From: Cyanobacteria bacterium M_surface_7_m2_037
GTDB taxonomy: Bacteria > Cyanobacteriota > Cyanobacteriia > PCC-6307 > Cyanobiaceae
Reading direction: 5' to 3'
DNA: 54,054 nucleotides
Assembly: GCA_016882585.1 (NCBI GenBank)
Contig: VGPP01000001.1
Location: 1 to 54,054, forward strand
Positions within the stretch are counted from its first letter, which is position 1; the number at the start of each line of letters is the position of its first letter. The notes under the pieces were generated by a model, which did not search any database, was not told the origin of the DNA, and saw nothing but the letters and a program-made list of their open reading frames with translations. Both the position numbers and the translations under genes were made by a program. Positions 8,141 to 18,753 of this stretch are shown here, piece after piece.

Positions 8141-9380
8141 GCGGCAACCTCCAGCAAACGCTCGAGCGAACACCAGCTGCGCGCCGCTGCAGGCAGGTCC
8201 CGCAGCACTTCCTCGCAGAAGGCACGCTGCAGCAGCCCCGCCGCCTGGTCGGCACCGATGCCGCGGCTCTGCAGATAAAAGAGCTCATCGGTCTGCAGGC
8301 TGCTCACCGTGGCGCCATGGGCGCACTTCACGTCGTCGGCCACGATCTCGAGCTCCGGCTTGGTGTCGATCCTGGCGCGATCGGAGAGCAGCAGGCTGCG
8401 GCTGAGCTGGGCCGCATTGGTGCGCTGGGCGGCGCGGGGCACACGCACGGCACCGTTGAACACGCTGCGGCCTTGGCCGGCAGCTACCGCTTTATGCAGT
8501 TGATCCAGTTGCCCTTCAGGGCCCTTGAACTCCACGAAGCTGTGGGTATCGGCGATGCGCTGGCCATCCACCAGCTGCAGGCCCCGCAAGGTGGTGTGGG
8601 CTGCTCCATCCACCTGCACGGCACGGGGCTCGAGCCGGGCCAGCCCCCAGCCGGAGGTGATGCTGCTGAGCTGAGCGTTGCTTTCGGGTTCCTGCTCGAT
8701 CGCCATGTTGGCCATGAGCGCAGCATCGGCTTGGCCAAGTGCCACCAGGCCATGGCTGAGGCGAGCCCCGCGGGCCAGGTGAACCTCAACCACCAGGCTG
8801 TGCAAACCGGCGGCCTGGGCTTCCACCAACTGGGAGAGATCCAGCTCCGCTTTCTCCTCCAGCAGCAGCAACAGGCGCAGCGCCTGCAGGCCTTCCGCTG
8901 CAGCGCTCACCAACTCCAGGCTCACCTGGCTGCGGCTGGTGACGCGCAGGGCAAGCACATGCTCGGCCGCCGCATGATTGAGCTCCACCGGCCAATGCTG
9001 CTGGCAGCCGGCAGCTGCCAGGGTGTGCCCCAATCCTTGAGCAATTTCTCCAGCGCTCAGTCGCTGCAGGCCTGCGGGCAAGGCGTGGCCGGCCAGCGGG
9101 TCGCTGCCACCGTTCCAGTGCAGACGGAAGGCACCGGCTTCAGGAGCAGGCAAGGCTGCGGTTGCCGCCGCGGCCGGAGCAAGCGGCAGCGTTTGCAGCA
9201 GGGAGAGATCGGTGAAGCGCCAATCTTCATGACGCGCCGAGGGGATGGCGGTTTGGCGCAGGGCCTGGCGGCCACGCTCCTGAACCGGTGCCAGCTCACC
9301 ACAGGCGGCGGGCAGCTGGGCCAACCAGCCCTCCAGCCAAGCGCCCTTGGCCGCGGCCGGTGCTGCGAGGCTTGCGCTCA

Positions 9381-9381
<1 letters not shown>
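8137..9381 (-). CDS. sufD: Fe-S cluster assembly protein SufD
   Basis: A 414-residue SufBD-family scaffold subunit. The diagnostic C-terminal part is visible: IDTKPELEIVADDVKCAHGATVSSL, in which the conserved cysteine-histidine pair at KCAHGA contributes to cluster handling, followed by ELFYLQSRGI and a catalytic-core helix. The N-terminal half is variable, as is usual for SufD. The ATG overlaps the sufC stop by one base (TGATG) and the stop overlaps the sufS start, indicating coupled translation. It forms the SufBC2D complex with the neighbouring products. Confidence 0.95.
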
Positions 9382-10175
<794 letters not shown>

Positions 10176-10255
10176 GGCGTGGGAGTGAGCGAGAACGAAA
10201 TCAAAAACAGAACTGGAGCGGGCGTCTCAACGCCGAGCGGGCAGCGGGGCTGAAC

Positions 10256-11698
<1,443 letters not shown>

Positions 11699-11707
11699 GA
11701 TTCAGGA

Positions 11708-12061
11708 TCAACCGGCGCAGTGGGCTTTCACTTCTTCGAGCGTGATCGTCTGCTTCTCACCACGGAAGGGATTGTCTTCGGTGAGGAACAACATGCAGTG
11801 GCACTCCTTGCGCTCACGCATCGGCACGCAGGGGCAGTTCCAGAAAGCCTGGGACACCTCGGCTTCCTTGTCTTCGTAGTGGCGGCAGGGGCACAGGGCG
11901 CCGCCCAGCTCGTCTTTATGACGAGCCAGGCCCTCGAGCACAACTGCCGTGACGCTGGGGTCGCTGCAGAAATAAGTGCCGGTGCGCTGGGCGTAGGTTT
12001 CCGCGAACTTGCGGATCACCTCAAGGCTGTCGCTGGCTTGGGAGGCAGGAGCTTCAGACAT
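11708..12061 (-). CDS. ftrC: Ferredoxin-thioredoxin reductase, catalytic (beta) chain
   Basis: A 117-residue catalytic subunit carrying the 4Fe-4S cluster and redox disulfide that pass electrons from photosystem-reduced ferredoxin to thioredoxins. The pattern CPC-X16-CPC-X8-CHC is exact: Cys57/Cys59, Cys76/Cys78 and Cys87/Cys89. ATG 12061 gives the usual family length; translation further upstream in the frame is low-complexity and runs through the regulatory region. It lies 9 bases upstream of sufB and is the first gene of the suf transcript, so it is probably controlled by the same SufR-like operator. The variable (alpha) chain is not in this window. Confidence 0.96.
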   Translation of the reverse strand: MSEAPASQASDSLEVIRKFAETYAQRTGTYFCSDPSVTAVVLEGLARHKDELGGALCPCRHYEDKEAEVSQAFWNCPCVPMRERKECHCMLFLTEDNPFRGEKQTITLEEVKAHCAG

Positions 12062-12128
12062 GAGGGCAAAGGCGAGGCGGAGCGTGATGCCCGTGCGGGC
12101 TTGGCCAGCAGTCGCGAAACCGCAGTTA

Positions 12129-12146
12129 CGAAACCGAGGTGTTTCG
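12129..12146. promoter_or_regulatory. Candidate SufR operator (perfect inverted repeat)
   Basis: CGAAAC and GTTTCG form a perfect inverted repeat separated by six bases (CGAGGT) between the divergent ftrC and sufR starts. Its centre is about 75 bases from the ftrC start and about 140 from the sufR start. The core AAC-N6-GTT keeps the spacing of the CAAC-N6-GTTG sites reported for SufR in Synechocystis, with A in place of the outer C. A direct repeat of CGAAACCG occurs 14 bases earlier (12115-12122), though it lacks a matching right half. I infer that it is the SufR binding site. Confidence 0.6.
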
Positions 12147-12275
12147 CAAGTCGACCCTAAAGCACACGGGCGGCACCCGGGGGTGACGCTGCATTGTGAC
12201 GTGTGGTCGCCCCAGCACCGTTCACTCGTCAGCACCTGAACGGGCGTGGCATGGTGTGGTGGTAAAGAGTTGGCC

Positions 12276-12911
12276 ATGAGCGCCTCCACGCAGGCACCCA
12301 CCCGAGAGGCAGCGCTCACCCTGATGTTGCGTCAGGGTGAGCTCACCGCGGCGCAACTGGCGGAAGCCTTGGCCGTGTCTGTGCAGGTGATGCGGCGCCA
12401 CCTGCGCTCCCTGGAAGAGGAAGGCCTGGTGGAGGCCAGCCCCGCACCGGAAGGGCCAGGACGGCCCTCCAACCTCTGGCGGCTCACGGCCGCTGGCCGC
12501 CGCCAGTTCCCCAATGGCAGCGAACACTTCGCCCTCGGGCTGCTGAGCTCCATGGCCACCAGCCTGCCCACCGAGATGGTGGATCAGCTGCTCCAGCGCC
12601 AGGCCTCTGAAAAAGCCGCCGACTATCGCCACCTGATCGGCGCTGGCAGCCTGCAGGAGCGCATTGAGCGGCTGGTGGATCTGCGCCGGCGCGAGGGCTA
12701 CGTGGCCGACTACAAGCCCAATCCCAAAGGCGAGGGCTGGGTGATCAGCGAATTCCACTGTTCGGTGATGAAGATCGCCGAGCAGTTCCCCTGTGTGTGC
12801 GATCAGGAACTCCAACTGATTCGCCACACCTTCCCCGACTGCGCCGTGGAGCGGGTGCACTGGCTGCTCGATGGCAGCCACGCCTGCGGGTTCCTGCTGC
12901 AACCGTGCTGA
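12276..12911 (+). CDS. sufR: Iron-sulfur-sensing transcriptional repressor SufR
   Basis: A 211-residue repressor with an N-terminal winged helix-turn-helix (residues about 12-72) containing AAQLAEALAVSVQVMRRHLR. The C-terminal sensor half has cysteines Cys162, Cys175, Cys189 and Cys204 spaced X12, X13 and X14, the pattern I recall for SufR cluster ligands; Cys173 and Cys211 are extra. ATG 12276 follows a weak purine run and removes ten unlikely residues. It is divergent from ftrC-sufBCDS, the classical position for SufR, which binds DNA when its 4Fe-4S cluster is intact and releases it under iron or oxidative stress. Autoregulation through the inverted repeat at 12129-12146 is likely. Confidence 0.95.
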   Translation: MSASTQAPTREAALTLMLRQGELTAAQLAEALAVSVQVMRRHLRSLEEEGLVEASPAPEGPGRPSNLWRLTAAGRRQFPNGSEHFALGLLSSMATSLPTEMVDQLLQRQASEKAADYRHLIGAGSLQERIERLVDLRRREGYVADYKPNPKGEGWVISEFHCSVMKIAEQFPCVCDQELQLIRHTFPDCAVERVHWLLDGSHACGFLLQPC

Positions 12912-13267
12912 GCGAGCACGACCTTCAAGAACTGGAGAGCACGCTGCTCCCGGCGTTGGAGCGTCACCACCTGCGCCTGCTGGCCCACAGCCTGCGCTGC
13001 CTGCAGCAGGCCGCTGCTGGTGGCACCACCATGCCTGCCCAGGCCGGCTTGATGGCCTGGGCGCAGCAGCAACCCAACCTGGCGGTGGATCCCACCTTCA
13101 TCCCGGTGCTGGTGGAGCAGCTCGCCAAGGCCGCCGTCCAGCTCGAAGCGATTGGGCAGGAGTTCCACAAGCCACCATTGGCGCTGGAGATCAGTGATCT
13201 GGTGCGCTGGGGGCAGCGCCAGGCCGATCAACGGCTGGACAACACGCTCAAGCCACCAGAGCAGTGA
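12905..13267 (+). CDS. Conserved small protein of unknown function
   Basis: A 120-residue helical, soluble protein starting at GTG 12905, overlapping the sufR stop by seven bases in another frame. The sequence begins VLSEHDLQELESTLLPALERHH and is rich in Leu, Gln and Ala, with predicted amphipathic helices and no signal or membrane segment. The overlap suggests translation coupled to sufR, so a role connected with the Suf system or oxidative stress is possible, but I do not recognise a domain. Its 3' end overlaps the convergent DMT transporter by 20 bases. Confidence 0.7.
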   Translation: MLSEHDLQELESTLLPALERHHLRLLAHSLRCLQQAAAGGTTMPAQAGLMAWAQQQPNLAVDPTFIPVLVEQLAKAAVQLEAIGQEFHKPPLALEISDLVRWGQRQADQRLDNTLKPPEQ

Positions 13268-14111
13268 CGCCGCTCAGAGCGAGCAGAGCCGCCAGCCACC
13301 CCCGCCACCCCGGTTGATCCCCCTCCAGGTGAGCGAGCGGGATCGCCATCAGCGGCGCGGTGGCTAGCAACGCCACCGCCATTCCGCCGGGCAATCGCTG
13401 CAACGCCAGCTGCTGCAGGGCAATCCCCAGCGTGGTGCCCAGCAACGTGGCGAGCAATCCCAGGGGCCAGCGCCTCGCCGACGGCCGCGGCCCCCAATCC
13501 CTGGTTCGCCAACCCCGAAGCAAAGGCAGCAACACCACACCCGCCGCCAGCACCCGCACCAGGGCCGACTGCAACGGATCGAAGGCGCCATCCCGCAGCG
13601 CCGCCCGCGACACCAACGCTCCAGCACTGCCGCAGAGCAGCGCTCCCAGGGCCAGAAGCACACCCTGCAGCTGCTGACGCCCCGCCGCCGCATCACCAGC
13701 GCGCTGCCCCGCCACCAGCAGCAGTGCCAGGGTGATCAGGCCCAGGCCGAGCCAGTGGAGCGGCTCCGGCACCTCCGCCAGCCACACCATCCCGCCCAGC
13801 GAGGCCACGGCAGGACCGCCGGCATCAATGGTGAGCGTGCGGCGTGTGCCCAGCCGGCGCAGCGCTGCGAAATACAAACTGTCGCCAACAGCGATCCCCA
13901 GCACACCACTCAGTGCCAACAGGAGCAGGGGGCCGGGGGCAACCGGCCAGGCGCGCCCCATCACCAGGGGCAGGAGCATCGCGAGTGCCAGCCAGTTCTT
14001 GAGCAGATTGAGCTCAGCGCCGCTGAGGGAGGTGGGCAGGCGCCGCCAGAGGCTGCTGGCCAACGTCCAACACAACGCGGCAGCCAAGGCAGCCAGAGCA
14101 CCGATCAGCAC
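13248..14111 (-). CDS. DMT-superfamily (EamA) transporter
   Basis: A 287-residue polytopic membrane protein with about ten hydrophobic helices arranged as two repeats of five, the EamA plan. Characteristic features are an N-terminal AALCWTLASSLWRRL, the repeat boundary around residue 140-150, and the second-repeat GSAGALVSRAAL. It starts at GTG 14111. EamA proteins export amino acids, metabolites or drugs from the cytosol; the substrate here is unknown. The gene is divergent from the bilin lyase, with about 53 bases between the starts. Confidence 0.88.
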   Translation of the reverse strand: MLIGALAALAAALCWTLASSLWRRLPTSLSGAELNLLKNWLALAMLLPLVMGRAWPVAPGPLLLLALSGVLGIAVGDSLYFAALRRLGTRRTLTIDAGGPAVASLGGMVWLAEVPEPLHWLGLGLITLALLLVAGQRAGDAAAGRQQLQGVLLALGALLCGSAGALVSRAALRDGAFDPLQSALVRVLAAGVVLLPLLRGWRTRDWGPRPSARRWPLGLLATLLGTTLGIALQQLALQRLPGGMAVALLATAPLMAIPLAHLEGDQPGWRGWLAALLALSGVTALVA

Positions 14112-14164
14112 AACCTCAACCGGCGGTGGCGGCTTGCGATCATCGCTGCACCCGCCGCGCCGCC

Positions 14165-14779
14165 GTGAGCCTCTCCCTTGAGAACGCCCTCAGCTTTTTT
14201 CAGCTGAGCTGCGGGCGCTGGCGCTCCCAGCGCAGCGTGCATCACCTGCTGCACCGCCGCGCCGAAGCGGGCGGCTCGCTGATCGTGGTGGATGAACTCG
14301 CCCCGAACGATCAACGCCTCGTGGAGCTGGCCCAGCTGCACGGCCAGGATCCAGCAGGGCTCGTGGGCGGCTGCTGGGTGCGCTGGAGCGCCTCGATGGC
14401 CTGGGACAAAGCCGGTGAAGACCACACGGGCGAAAGCGTGATCGGCTTGATCCCCACCGACGAGCGCGGCCGGGAGGGGATCCTGCTGCGCGATCTGGGC
14501 TACGCCGAGAAGGCACCCGCCAGCTCGCGCTTCTGCATGGACGAGCACGATGGCCTGCTGCTCAGCACCGAGTACGAAACGATGAGCGTGTGGGAGCGCT
14601 TCGCCTTCCAGGGCCCGAATGTGCGCGTGCGCAGCAGCACGGTGGAGGGCCTCTCCAACAACGCCTCGTTCTGCATCGAAACGCGCTGCGACGACAGCCA
14701 GCAGCAGCGGCCCGCGGCCTCGGCAGCCGCCGACAGCGCGGCGGCGAGCGAACCAGCCCTGTCACTGCTGGGCTGGTAA
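14165..14779 (+). CDS. CpcS/CpeS-family phycobiliprotein lyase
   Basis: A 204-residue chromophore lyase of the S/U type, a lipocalin-like barrel that attaches phycocyanobilin or phycoerythrobilin to phycobiliprotein cysteines. The family opening FFQLSCGRWRSQRSVHHL is clear, followed by GCWVRWSASMAWD and late blocks SRFCMDEHDGLLL, WERFAFQGPNVRVRSSTVEG and NNASFCIETR. The last 25 residues are an Ala/Ser-rich tail not typical of the fold. The start is GTG 14165, placing SLSLENALSFF at the N-terminus. It is followed 105 bases later by cpcG. Whether it is a CpcS or CpeS enzyme cannot be settled here, so I give no symbol. Confidence 0.9.
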   Translation: MSLSLENALSFFQLSCGRWRSQRSVHHLLHRRAEAGGSLIVVDELAPNDQRLVELAQLHGQDPAGLVGGCWVRWSASMAWDKAGEDHTGESVIGLIPTDERGREGILLRDLGYAEKAPASSRFCMDEHDGLLLSTEYETMSVWERFAFQGPNVRVRSSTVEGLSNNASFCIETRCDDSQQQRPAASAAADSAAASEPALSLLGW

Positions 14780-14884
14780 GGCCCGGCTGTTTCGAACGTT
14801 ACGGACTGTGAGCCCTACCCGAGGCGGATCAGTGGAGCCGTGACGGCACTTCTACGATCACCAGAGACGGATGCCGAAGTTCGA

Positions 14885-15643
14885 GTGGCCCTTCCCCTCC
14901 TGAAGTACGCGCCCACAACGCAGAACGCGCGTGTGGATCCCCTTCGCGTGGGCTCGGACGAGGATCCCAAAGCCGCGTCCATGGACAAGGCGATGGATCG
15001 CGAAGATCAGAACTTCGTGATCGAAGCGGCTTACCGCCAGATCTTCTTCCACGCCTTCAAAGTCGACCGCGACCGCACCCTCGAGTCGCAGCTGCACAAC
15101 GGCCAGATCACAGTGCGCGATTTCATTCGCTCGCTGTGCCTGTCGGACACTTTCAACCGCAGCTTCTACACCCTCAACAGCAACTACAAGGTGGCTCGCC
15201 ACCTGGTGGAGAAGCTGCTGGGCCGCAAGACCCACGGCAAGTCTGAGGAGATCGCCTGGTCGGCGGTGCTGATGACCCGCGGCGTGAAGGGCATGGTCGA
15301 CGACATCCTCGACAGCGAGGAGTATCTGAACGCCTTCGGTTACGACACCGTGCCTTACCACCGCAACCGCGTGGTAGGCAGCCGCGACCTGGGCGAGACC
15401 CCCTTCAACATCACCAGCCCCCGCTACGACGCCTACTACCGGGGCATCCTGGGCTTCCCCCAGATCGTGTACACCGGCACCGCCCGCAAGCTGCCCGAGC
15501 GCTCCCTGCAGCGCCGTGGTGGCTTCCCGCAGGACTACATGCCCTGGGTGCGCACCCTGCCTGCCCTGCGTGGCGCCAGCGCCGCCGGCAGCGCCGACAT
15601 CGATTACCTGGCCAAGGTTCCTTACCGCAGCATCGGTCGCTGA
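14885..15643 (+). CDS. cpcG: Phycobilisome rod-core linker polypeptide CpcG
   Basis: A linker polypeptide that joins phycocyanin rods to the allophycocyanin core. The family N-terminus is VALPLLKYAPTTQNARV, so I place the start at GTG 14885 (252 residues); a GTG at 14840 would add 15 atypical residues. The Pfam-type linker domain spans about residues 20-180, with NFVIEAAYRQIFFHAFKVDR, QITVRDFIRSLCLSDTF and YEDILDSEEYLNAFG-like blocks (here DDILDSEEYLNAFGYD). The C-terminal part carries the GRSIGR-like end seen in CpcG. A strong intrinsic terminator follows 30 bases after the stop. No cpcAB or rod linker is nearby. Confidence 0.94.
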   Translation: MALPLLKYAPTTQNARVDPLRVGSDEDPKAASMDKAMDREDQNFVIEAAYRQIFFHAFKVDRDRTLESQLHNGQITVRDFIRSLCLSDTFNRSFYTLNSNYKVARHLVEKLLGRKTHGKSEEIAWSAVLMTRGVKGMVDDILDSEEYLNAFGYDTVPYHRNRVVGSRDLGETPFNITSPRYDAYYRGILGFPQIVYTGTARKLPERSLQRRGGFPQDYMPWVRTLPALRGASAAGSADIDYLAKVPYRSIGR

Positions 15644-15672
15644 TCATTCAGCGATCAAGCTCTTTCAGACAG

Positions 15673-15695
15673 CGGGGGGAAACCCCCGTTTTTTT
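15673..15695 (+). terminator. Rho-independent terminator of cpcG
   Basis: The stem CGGGGG (15673-15678) pairs with CCCCCG (15683-15688) around a GAAA tetraloop and is followed by seven T residues (15689-15695). It lies 30 bases past the cpcG stop, so it ends that transcript. Confidence 0.92.
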
Positions 15696-15808
15696 GTGGG
15701 CAGCCCCAGGCGGCGGAGCTGGTCTTGGGATGCTGACTGCGGGATCACAGACCAGGGCAGACCTGTGAGAGTTGGCCAGACTGATCCCGAACACAATCCG
15801 GAGGACCT

Positions 15809-16855
15809 GTGAGTCAGACCCTGTCATCGCTGGCCCGGATGACCCTGCGCCAACTGCGCCAGGTGGCGAGCGAGCTGGGTGTGACGCTCTACAGCCGCAA
15901 GACCAAAGATGAGCTGGTGAGTGCCATCGGCGAACGCCAGGCCGATCTCTCCAGCCTCGAACAGGAGCACGCCCCCAGCCGCCAGAGCGATGACACCCGT
16001 GTGGTGTTCCTCCCCCGCGACCCCCAGTGGGCCTACGTGTTCTGGGAAATCAGCGAACAGGATCGTCAGCAGGCCTTCAAGGCCGGGGCCAGCCAGCTGT
16101 GCCTGCGGGTGGCCGATGTGACCGGCATGAGCAACGGCGGCAGCCATCCCCACACCCTGCAGGAAGTGCCGGTGGATAGCCATGCCACCGAGTGGTACCT
16201 CCCCGTGCCCCTGAGCGATCGCGACTACCGCGTGGAGCTGGGCTACCGCGTGAGCGGTGGTGGCTGGATCTCGCTGGCCTTCTCCTCCGTGGCCCGCGTG
16301 CCGGCACTCCATCCGAGCGAGCAGATCCTGGATCAGTTCGTGCCCTTCTCGCTCGACACACCCCCCAGCACCATCACCCCGCAAACGCTGCCCACCAGCG
16401 ACAACGGTCTGCACGAGCGGCTCTACCAAACGGCCACAACCGGAACCCGCCGCCTTGGTCGGGGCTCGGAAGCCTTCCACGAGATGGCCGACAGCAGCGG
16501 CGCAGGCCTCAATGCCTCCGGCGCCGGCCTGTGGGCGAGCGGCCGCAGTGAATCGGGTTCTGGTGTGGTAGCCCCGCGCCAACGCTCCTTCTGGCTGGTG
16601 GCGGATGCCGAACTGATCGTGTACGGCGCCACCGATCCCTCAGCCAAATTGAGCATCGGCGGCGAAGACGTACCCCTCTCCAGCGATGGCACGTTCCGGA
16701 TTCAGGTGCCCTTCCGCGACGGGCAGCAGGTGTATGCGATCGAAGCCGTGGCTGCCGATGGTGAGCAGAAGCGCAACATCACGCTCGATTTCGAACGCAC
16801 CACCCCGGAAGACAACAGCAACCCCAGCGATCAGGCTGTAGCCGAATGGTTCTAA
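15809..16855 (+). CDS. DUF4912 protein with N-terminal SAP/Rho-N-like helix-extended-helix domain
   Basis: A 348-residue protein. Residues 10-45 (MTLRQLRQVASELGVTLYSRKTKDELVSAI, split here for description) match the Rho N-terminal/SAP-like fold that binds nucleic acid. Residues about 65-165 match DUF4912, with RDPQWAYVFWEIS and YRVELGYRV blocks. A Ser/Gly/Ala-rich linker joins a second beta-rich block near residues 245-335 (FWLVADAELIVYGATDPSA). A clear Shine-Dalgarno sequence GGAGGA lies just upstream of the GTG start, and a terminator precedes it, so it starts its own transcript. The DUF4912 family is common in cyanobacteria; its function is not established. Confidence 0.88.
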   Translation: MSQTLSSLARMTLRQLRQVASELGVTLYSRKTKDELVSAIGERQADLSSLEQEHAPSRQSDDTRVVFLPRDPQWAYVFWEISEQDRQQAFKAGASQLCLRVADVTGMSNGGSHPHTLQEVPVDSHATEWYLPVPLSDRDYRVELGYRVSGGGWISLAFSSVARVPALHPSEQILDQFVPFSLDTPPSTITPQTLPTSDNGLHERLYQTATTGTRRLGRGSEAFHEMADSSGAGLNASGAGLWASGRSESGSGVVAPRQRSFWLVADAELIVYGATDPSAKLSIGGEDVPLSSDGTFRIQVPFRDGQQVYAIEAVAADGEQKRNITLDFERTTPEDNSNPSDQAVAEWF

Positions 16856-16865
16856 AGGCGCGGCG

Positions 16866-17039
16866 ATGAAAGCTCTGGTTGCCCTCACTCCGATCACCGG
16901 TGCGGTGGCACTGCCGCTCTTGGTGTGTTTTTTGATGGCCAAGGTGAGCATTGGCACCGGGGTGTTGGCGGCCGTGGTGATCAGCAGCCTCTGGTTTGTG
17001 GCGATGCTGCGTACCTCTGAATTGCCCGAACACGGCTGA
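16866..17039 (+). CDS. Small two-helix membrane protein
   Basis: A 57-residue protein, MKALVALTPITGAVALPLLV at the start, with two hydrophobic segments (about residues 4-24 and 30-46) separated by a short KVSIGTG turn and ending in a polar ELPEHG tail. It begins 10 bases after the DUF4912 stop and is probably cotranscribed with it. Codon usage matches neighbouring genes. I do not recognise a named family; a role as a small inner- or thylakoid-membrane protein is inference. Confidence 0.6.
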   Translation: MKALVALTPITGAVALPLLVCFLMAKVSIGTGVLAAVVISSLWFVAMLRTSELPEHG

Positions 17040-17086
17040 AGCCAGCCGAGCAGGGGAATGCTCCCTGCAGAAGCCGGGAGTCTGCG

Positions 17087-18586
17087 GTGAGCGAACCAAT
17101 GCGTGGCTGGAGCCTGGTGATGCTGGCCATCGCCCTGCTCCAGGGCTGCGGCTCCCAGGCCGGCCGCCTGGTGGGAGCGGGCCCTGCGGAGCTCCCTCTG
17201 CCTGCGGGCATTGAGGTGGCCTTCAACCACAGGGCCGATCGCCACTACACCAGCCCGATCCACGCCGAAGCCCGCAATGGCGACAACCTCGAGGCGATGC
17301 TGGTGCGGGGGATTGACGCCGCCGAGGAAGACATTCTGGTGGCGGTGCAGGAGCTCTCCCTGCCCGCGATTGCCGAAGCCCTGGTGCGGCAACACCGCCG
17401 GGGCGTGAGCGTGAAGGTGGTGCTGGAGAACACCTACAGCACCCCGTGGAGTGAGCAGCACGAGGCTGAGCTTGATGGCCACGCCCGCCAACGCCGCCAG
17501 CTGCTGATGGAGCTGGCCGATCGCAACCGCGACGGCATGGTGAGCCTGGAGGAACAGCAGCGCGGCGATGCCGTGGCCCTGCTGCGGGCCGCGGGTGTTC
17601 CTGTTCTCGACGACACCGCTGATGGCAGCAAAGGCAGCGGCTTGATGCACTCGAAATATGTCGTGGTGGACCGGCAGCTGGTGATCACCGGATCGGCAAA
17701 CTTCACGGCTTCATGCATCCACGGCGATGCTGCCGATCGCCGCACACGCGGCAACGTGAACCATCTGCTGCGGCTGGACAGCCCTGAGCTGGCCGAGCTC
17801 TTTGCAGACGACTTCAGTCGCATGTGGGGGGATGGTCCAGCTGGCCAGAGCGACAGCCGCTTTGGCCTGGCCAAGCAATCCGGCCCTGCAACCCGGGTGA
17901 TGGTGGGGACCACCCCGGTGGAGGTGCTGTTTGCACCGCACCGGCCCAGCGACCCCAACAACGGCCTGAATCTGATCGGCAGCACCCTGGCCGCCGCCCA
18001 GCAACGGGTCGACATGGCGCTGTTTGTGTTTTCAGCCCAGGCCCTCACGGATGTGATCGCAGGCTTGCAGGCCAGAGGCGTTCAGCTGCGCCTGCTGGCG
18101 GATCCTGGCTTTGCCAGCCGCTCCTTCTCCGAGGTGCTCGATTTGCTCGGCGTGGCCCTGGCGGATCGCCACTGCAAACTCGAAGCCGGCAACCAACCGC
18201 TCCAGCAAGCGGCCGAAGGCGTGGGGATCCCTCGGCTGGCCAGGGGCGACAAGCTGCACCACAAGCTCGCCATCGTGGATGGACGCACCGTGATCACAGG
18301 GAGCTTCAACTGGAGCCCCAGTGCCGCTCATCAAAACGATGAGGTGCTGCTGCTGATCCATTCGCCCCTACTGGCAGCTCACTTCACCCGAGAGATGGAT
18401 CGCTTGTGGAAGGGCGCCGACCTGGGGATCAACGCTGCACTCGAGCGCAAACTACTGGAGAACCGCAGGCGCTGCGGCAGTGGGGTGCAGCGCAGTGAGG
18501 GCTCCAGGACCAGCCCCACTGGCAACCCAGCAACCATGTCTGGCCTCAGTGCCCATAATCTGAGCCAAAGCAACAGCCGGCCGTGA
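17087..18586 (+). CDS. Phospholipase D-like lipoprotein with EF-hand loop
   Basis: A 499-residue secreted protein. The N-terminal segment LVMLAIALLQGC ends in a lipobox with Cys21, so it is probably a lipoprotein; the GTG at 17087 is the best start. Two phospholipase-D catalytic repeats are present: H188-S-K190-x4-D195 followed by VITGSANFT, and H391-H-K393-x4-D398 followed by VITGSFNWS. Between the first N-terminal half and HKD1, residues 145-156 read DRNRDGMVSLEE, a canonical EF-hand calcium loop (D1, N3, D5, G6, S9, E12). Paired HKD motifs indicate a phosphodiesterase acting on phospholipid or nucleic acid outside the cytosol. Calcium dependence is inferred. The C-terminal 50 residues are low complexity. 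Confidence 0.9.
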   Translation: MSEPMRGWSLVMLAIALLQGCGSQAGRLVGAGPAELPLPAGIEVAFNHRADRHYTSPIHAEARNGDNLEAMLVRGIDAAEEDILVAVQELSLPAIAEALVRQHRRGVSVKVVLENTYSTPWSEQHEAELDGHARQRRQLLMELADRNRDGMVSLEEQQRGDAVALLRAAGVPVLDDTADGSKGSGLMHSKYVVVDRQLVITGSANFTASCIHGDAADRRTRGNVNHLLRLDSPELAELFADDFSRMWGDGPAGQSDSRFGLAKQSGPATRVMVGTTPVEVLFAPHRPSDPNNGLNLIGSTLAAAQQRVDMALFVFSAQALTDVIAGLQARGVQLRLLADPGFASRSFSEVLDLLGVALADRHCKLEAGNQPLQQAAEGVGIPRLARGDKLHHKLAIVDGRTVITGSFNWSPSAAHQNDEVLLLIHSPLLAAHFTREMDRLWKGADLGINAALERKLLENRRRCGSGVQRSEGSRTSPTGNPATMSGLSAHNLSQSNSRP

Positions 18587-18753
18587 TCCACAACCCGCTC
18601 TGGATGCTCGTGCCCTGGGCTGTGTTTGCCGTTGCCGCCGGGGTGAAGTTCTGGAAGATCACCACAGTCTTCCGGCGGCGCAACATGACCAACAGCACCA
18701 AAACCGATCAGTTCAGGCAAACCCTGGAGCGGATCTGGGTGCGCAACGCCTGA
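18583..18753 (+). CDS. Small membrane protein translationally coupled to the phospholipase D gene
   Basis: A 56-residue protein starting at GTG 18583, overlapping the preceding stop as GTGA. It has one hydrophobic helix near the N-terminus (WMLVPWAVFAVAAGVKFW) followed by a basic, polar helix (FRRRNMTNSTK) and a C-terminal IWVRNA. The positive-inside rule suggests the C-terminal part faces the cytosol. Its stop overlaps the next gene's ATG as TGATG. No family is recognised; the stacked overlaps argue that it is genuinely translated. Confidence 0.6.
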   Translation: MIHNPLWMLVPWAVFAVAAGVKFWKITTVFRRRNMTNSTKTDQFRQTLERIWVRNA

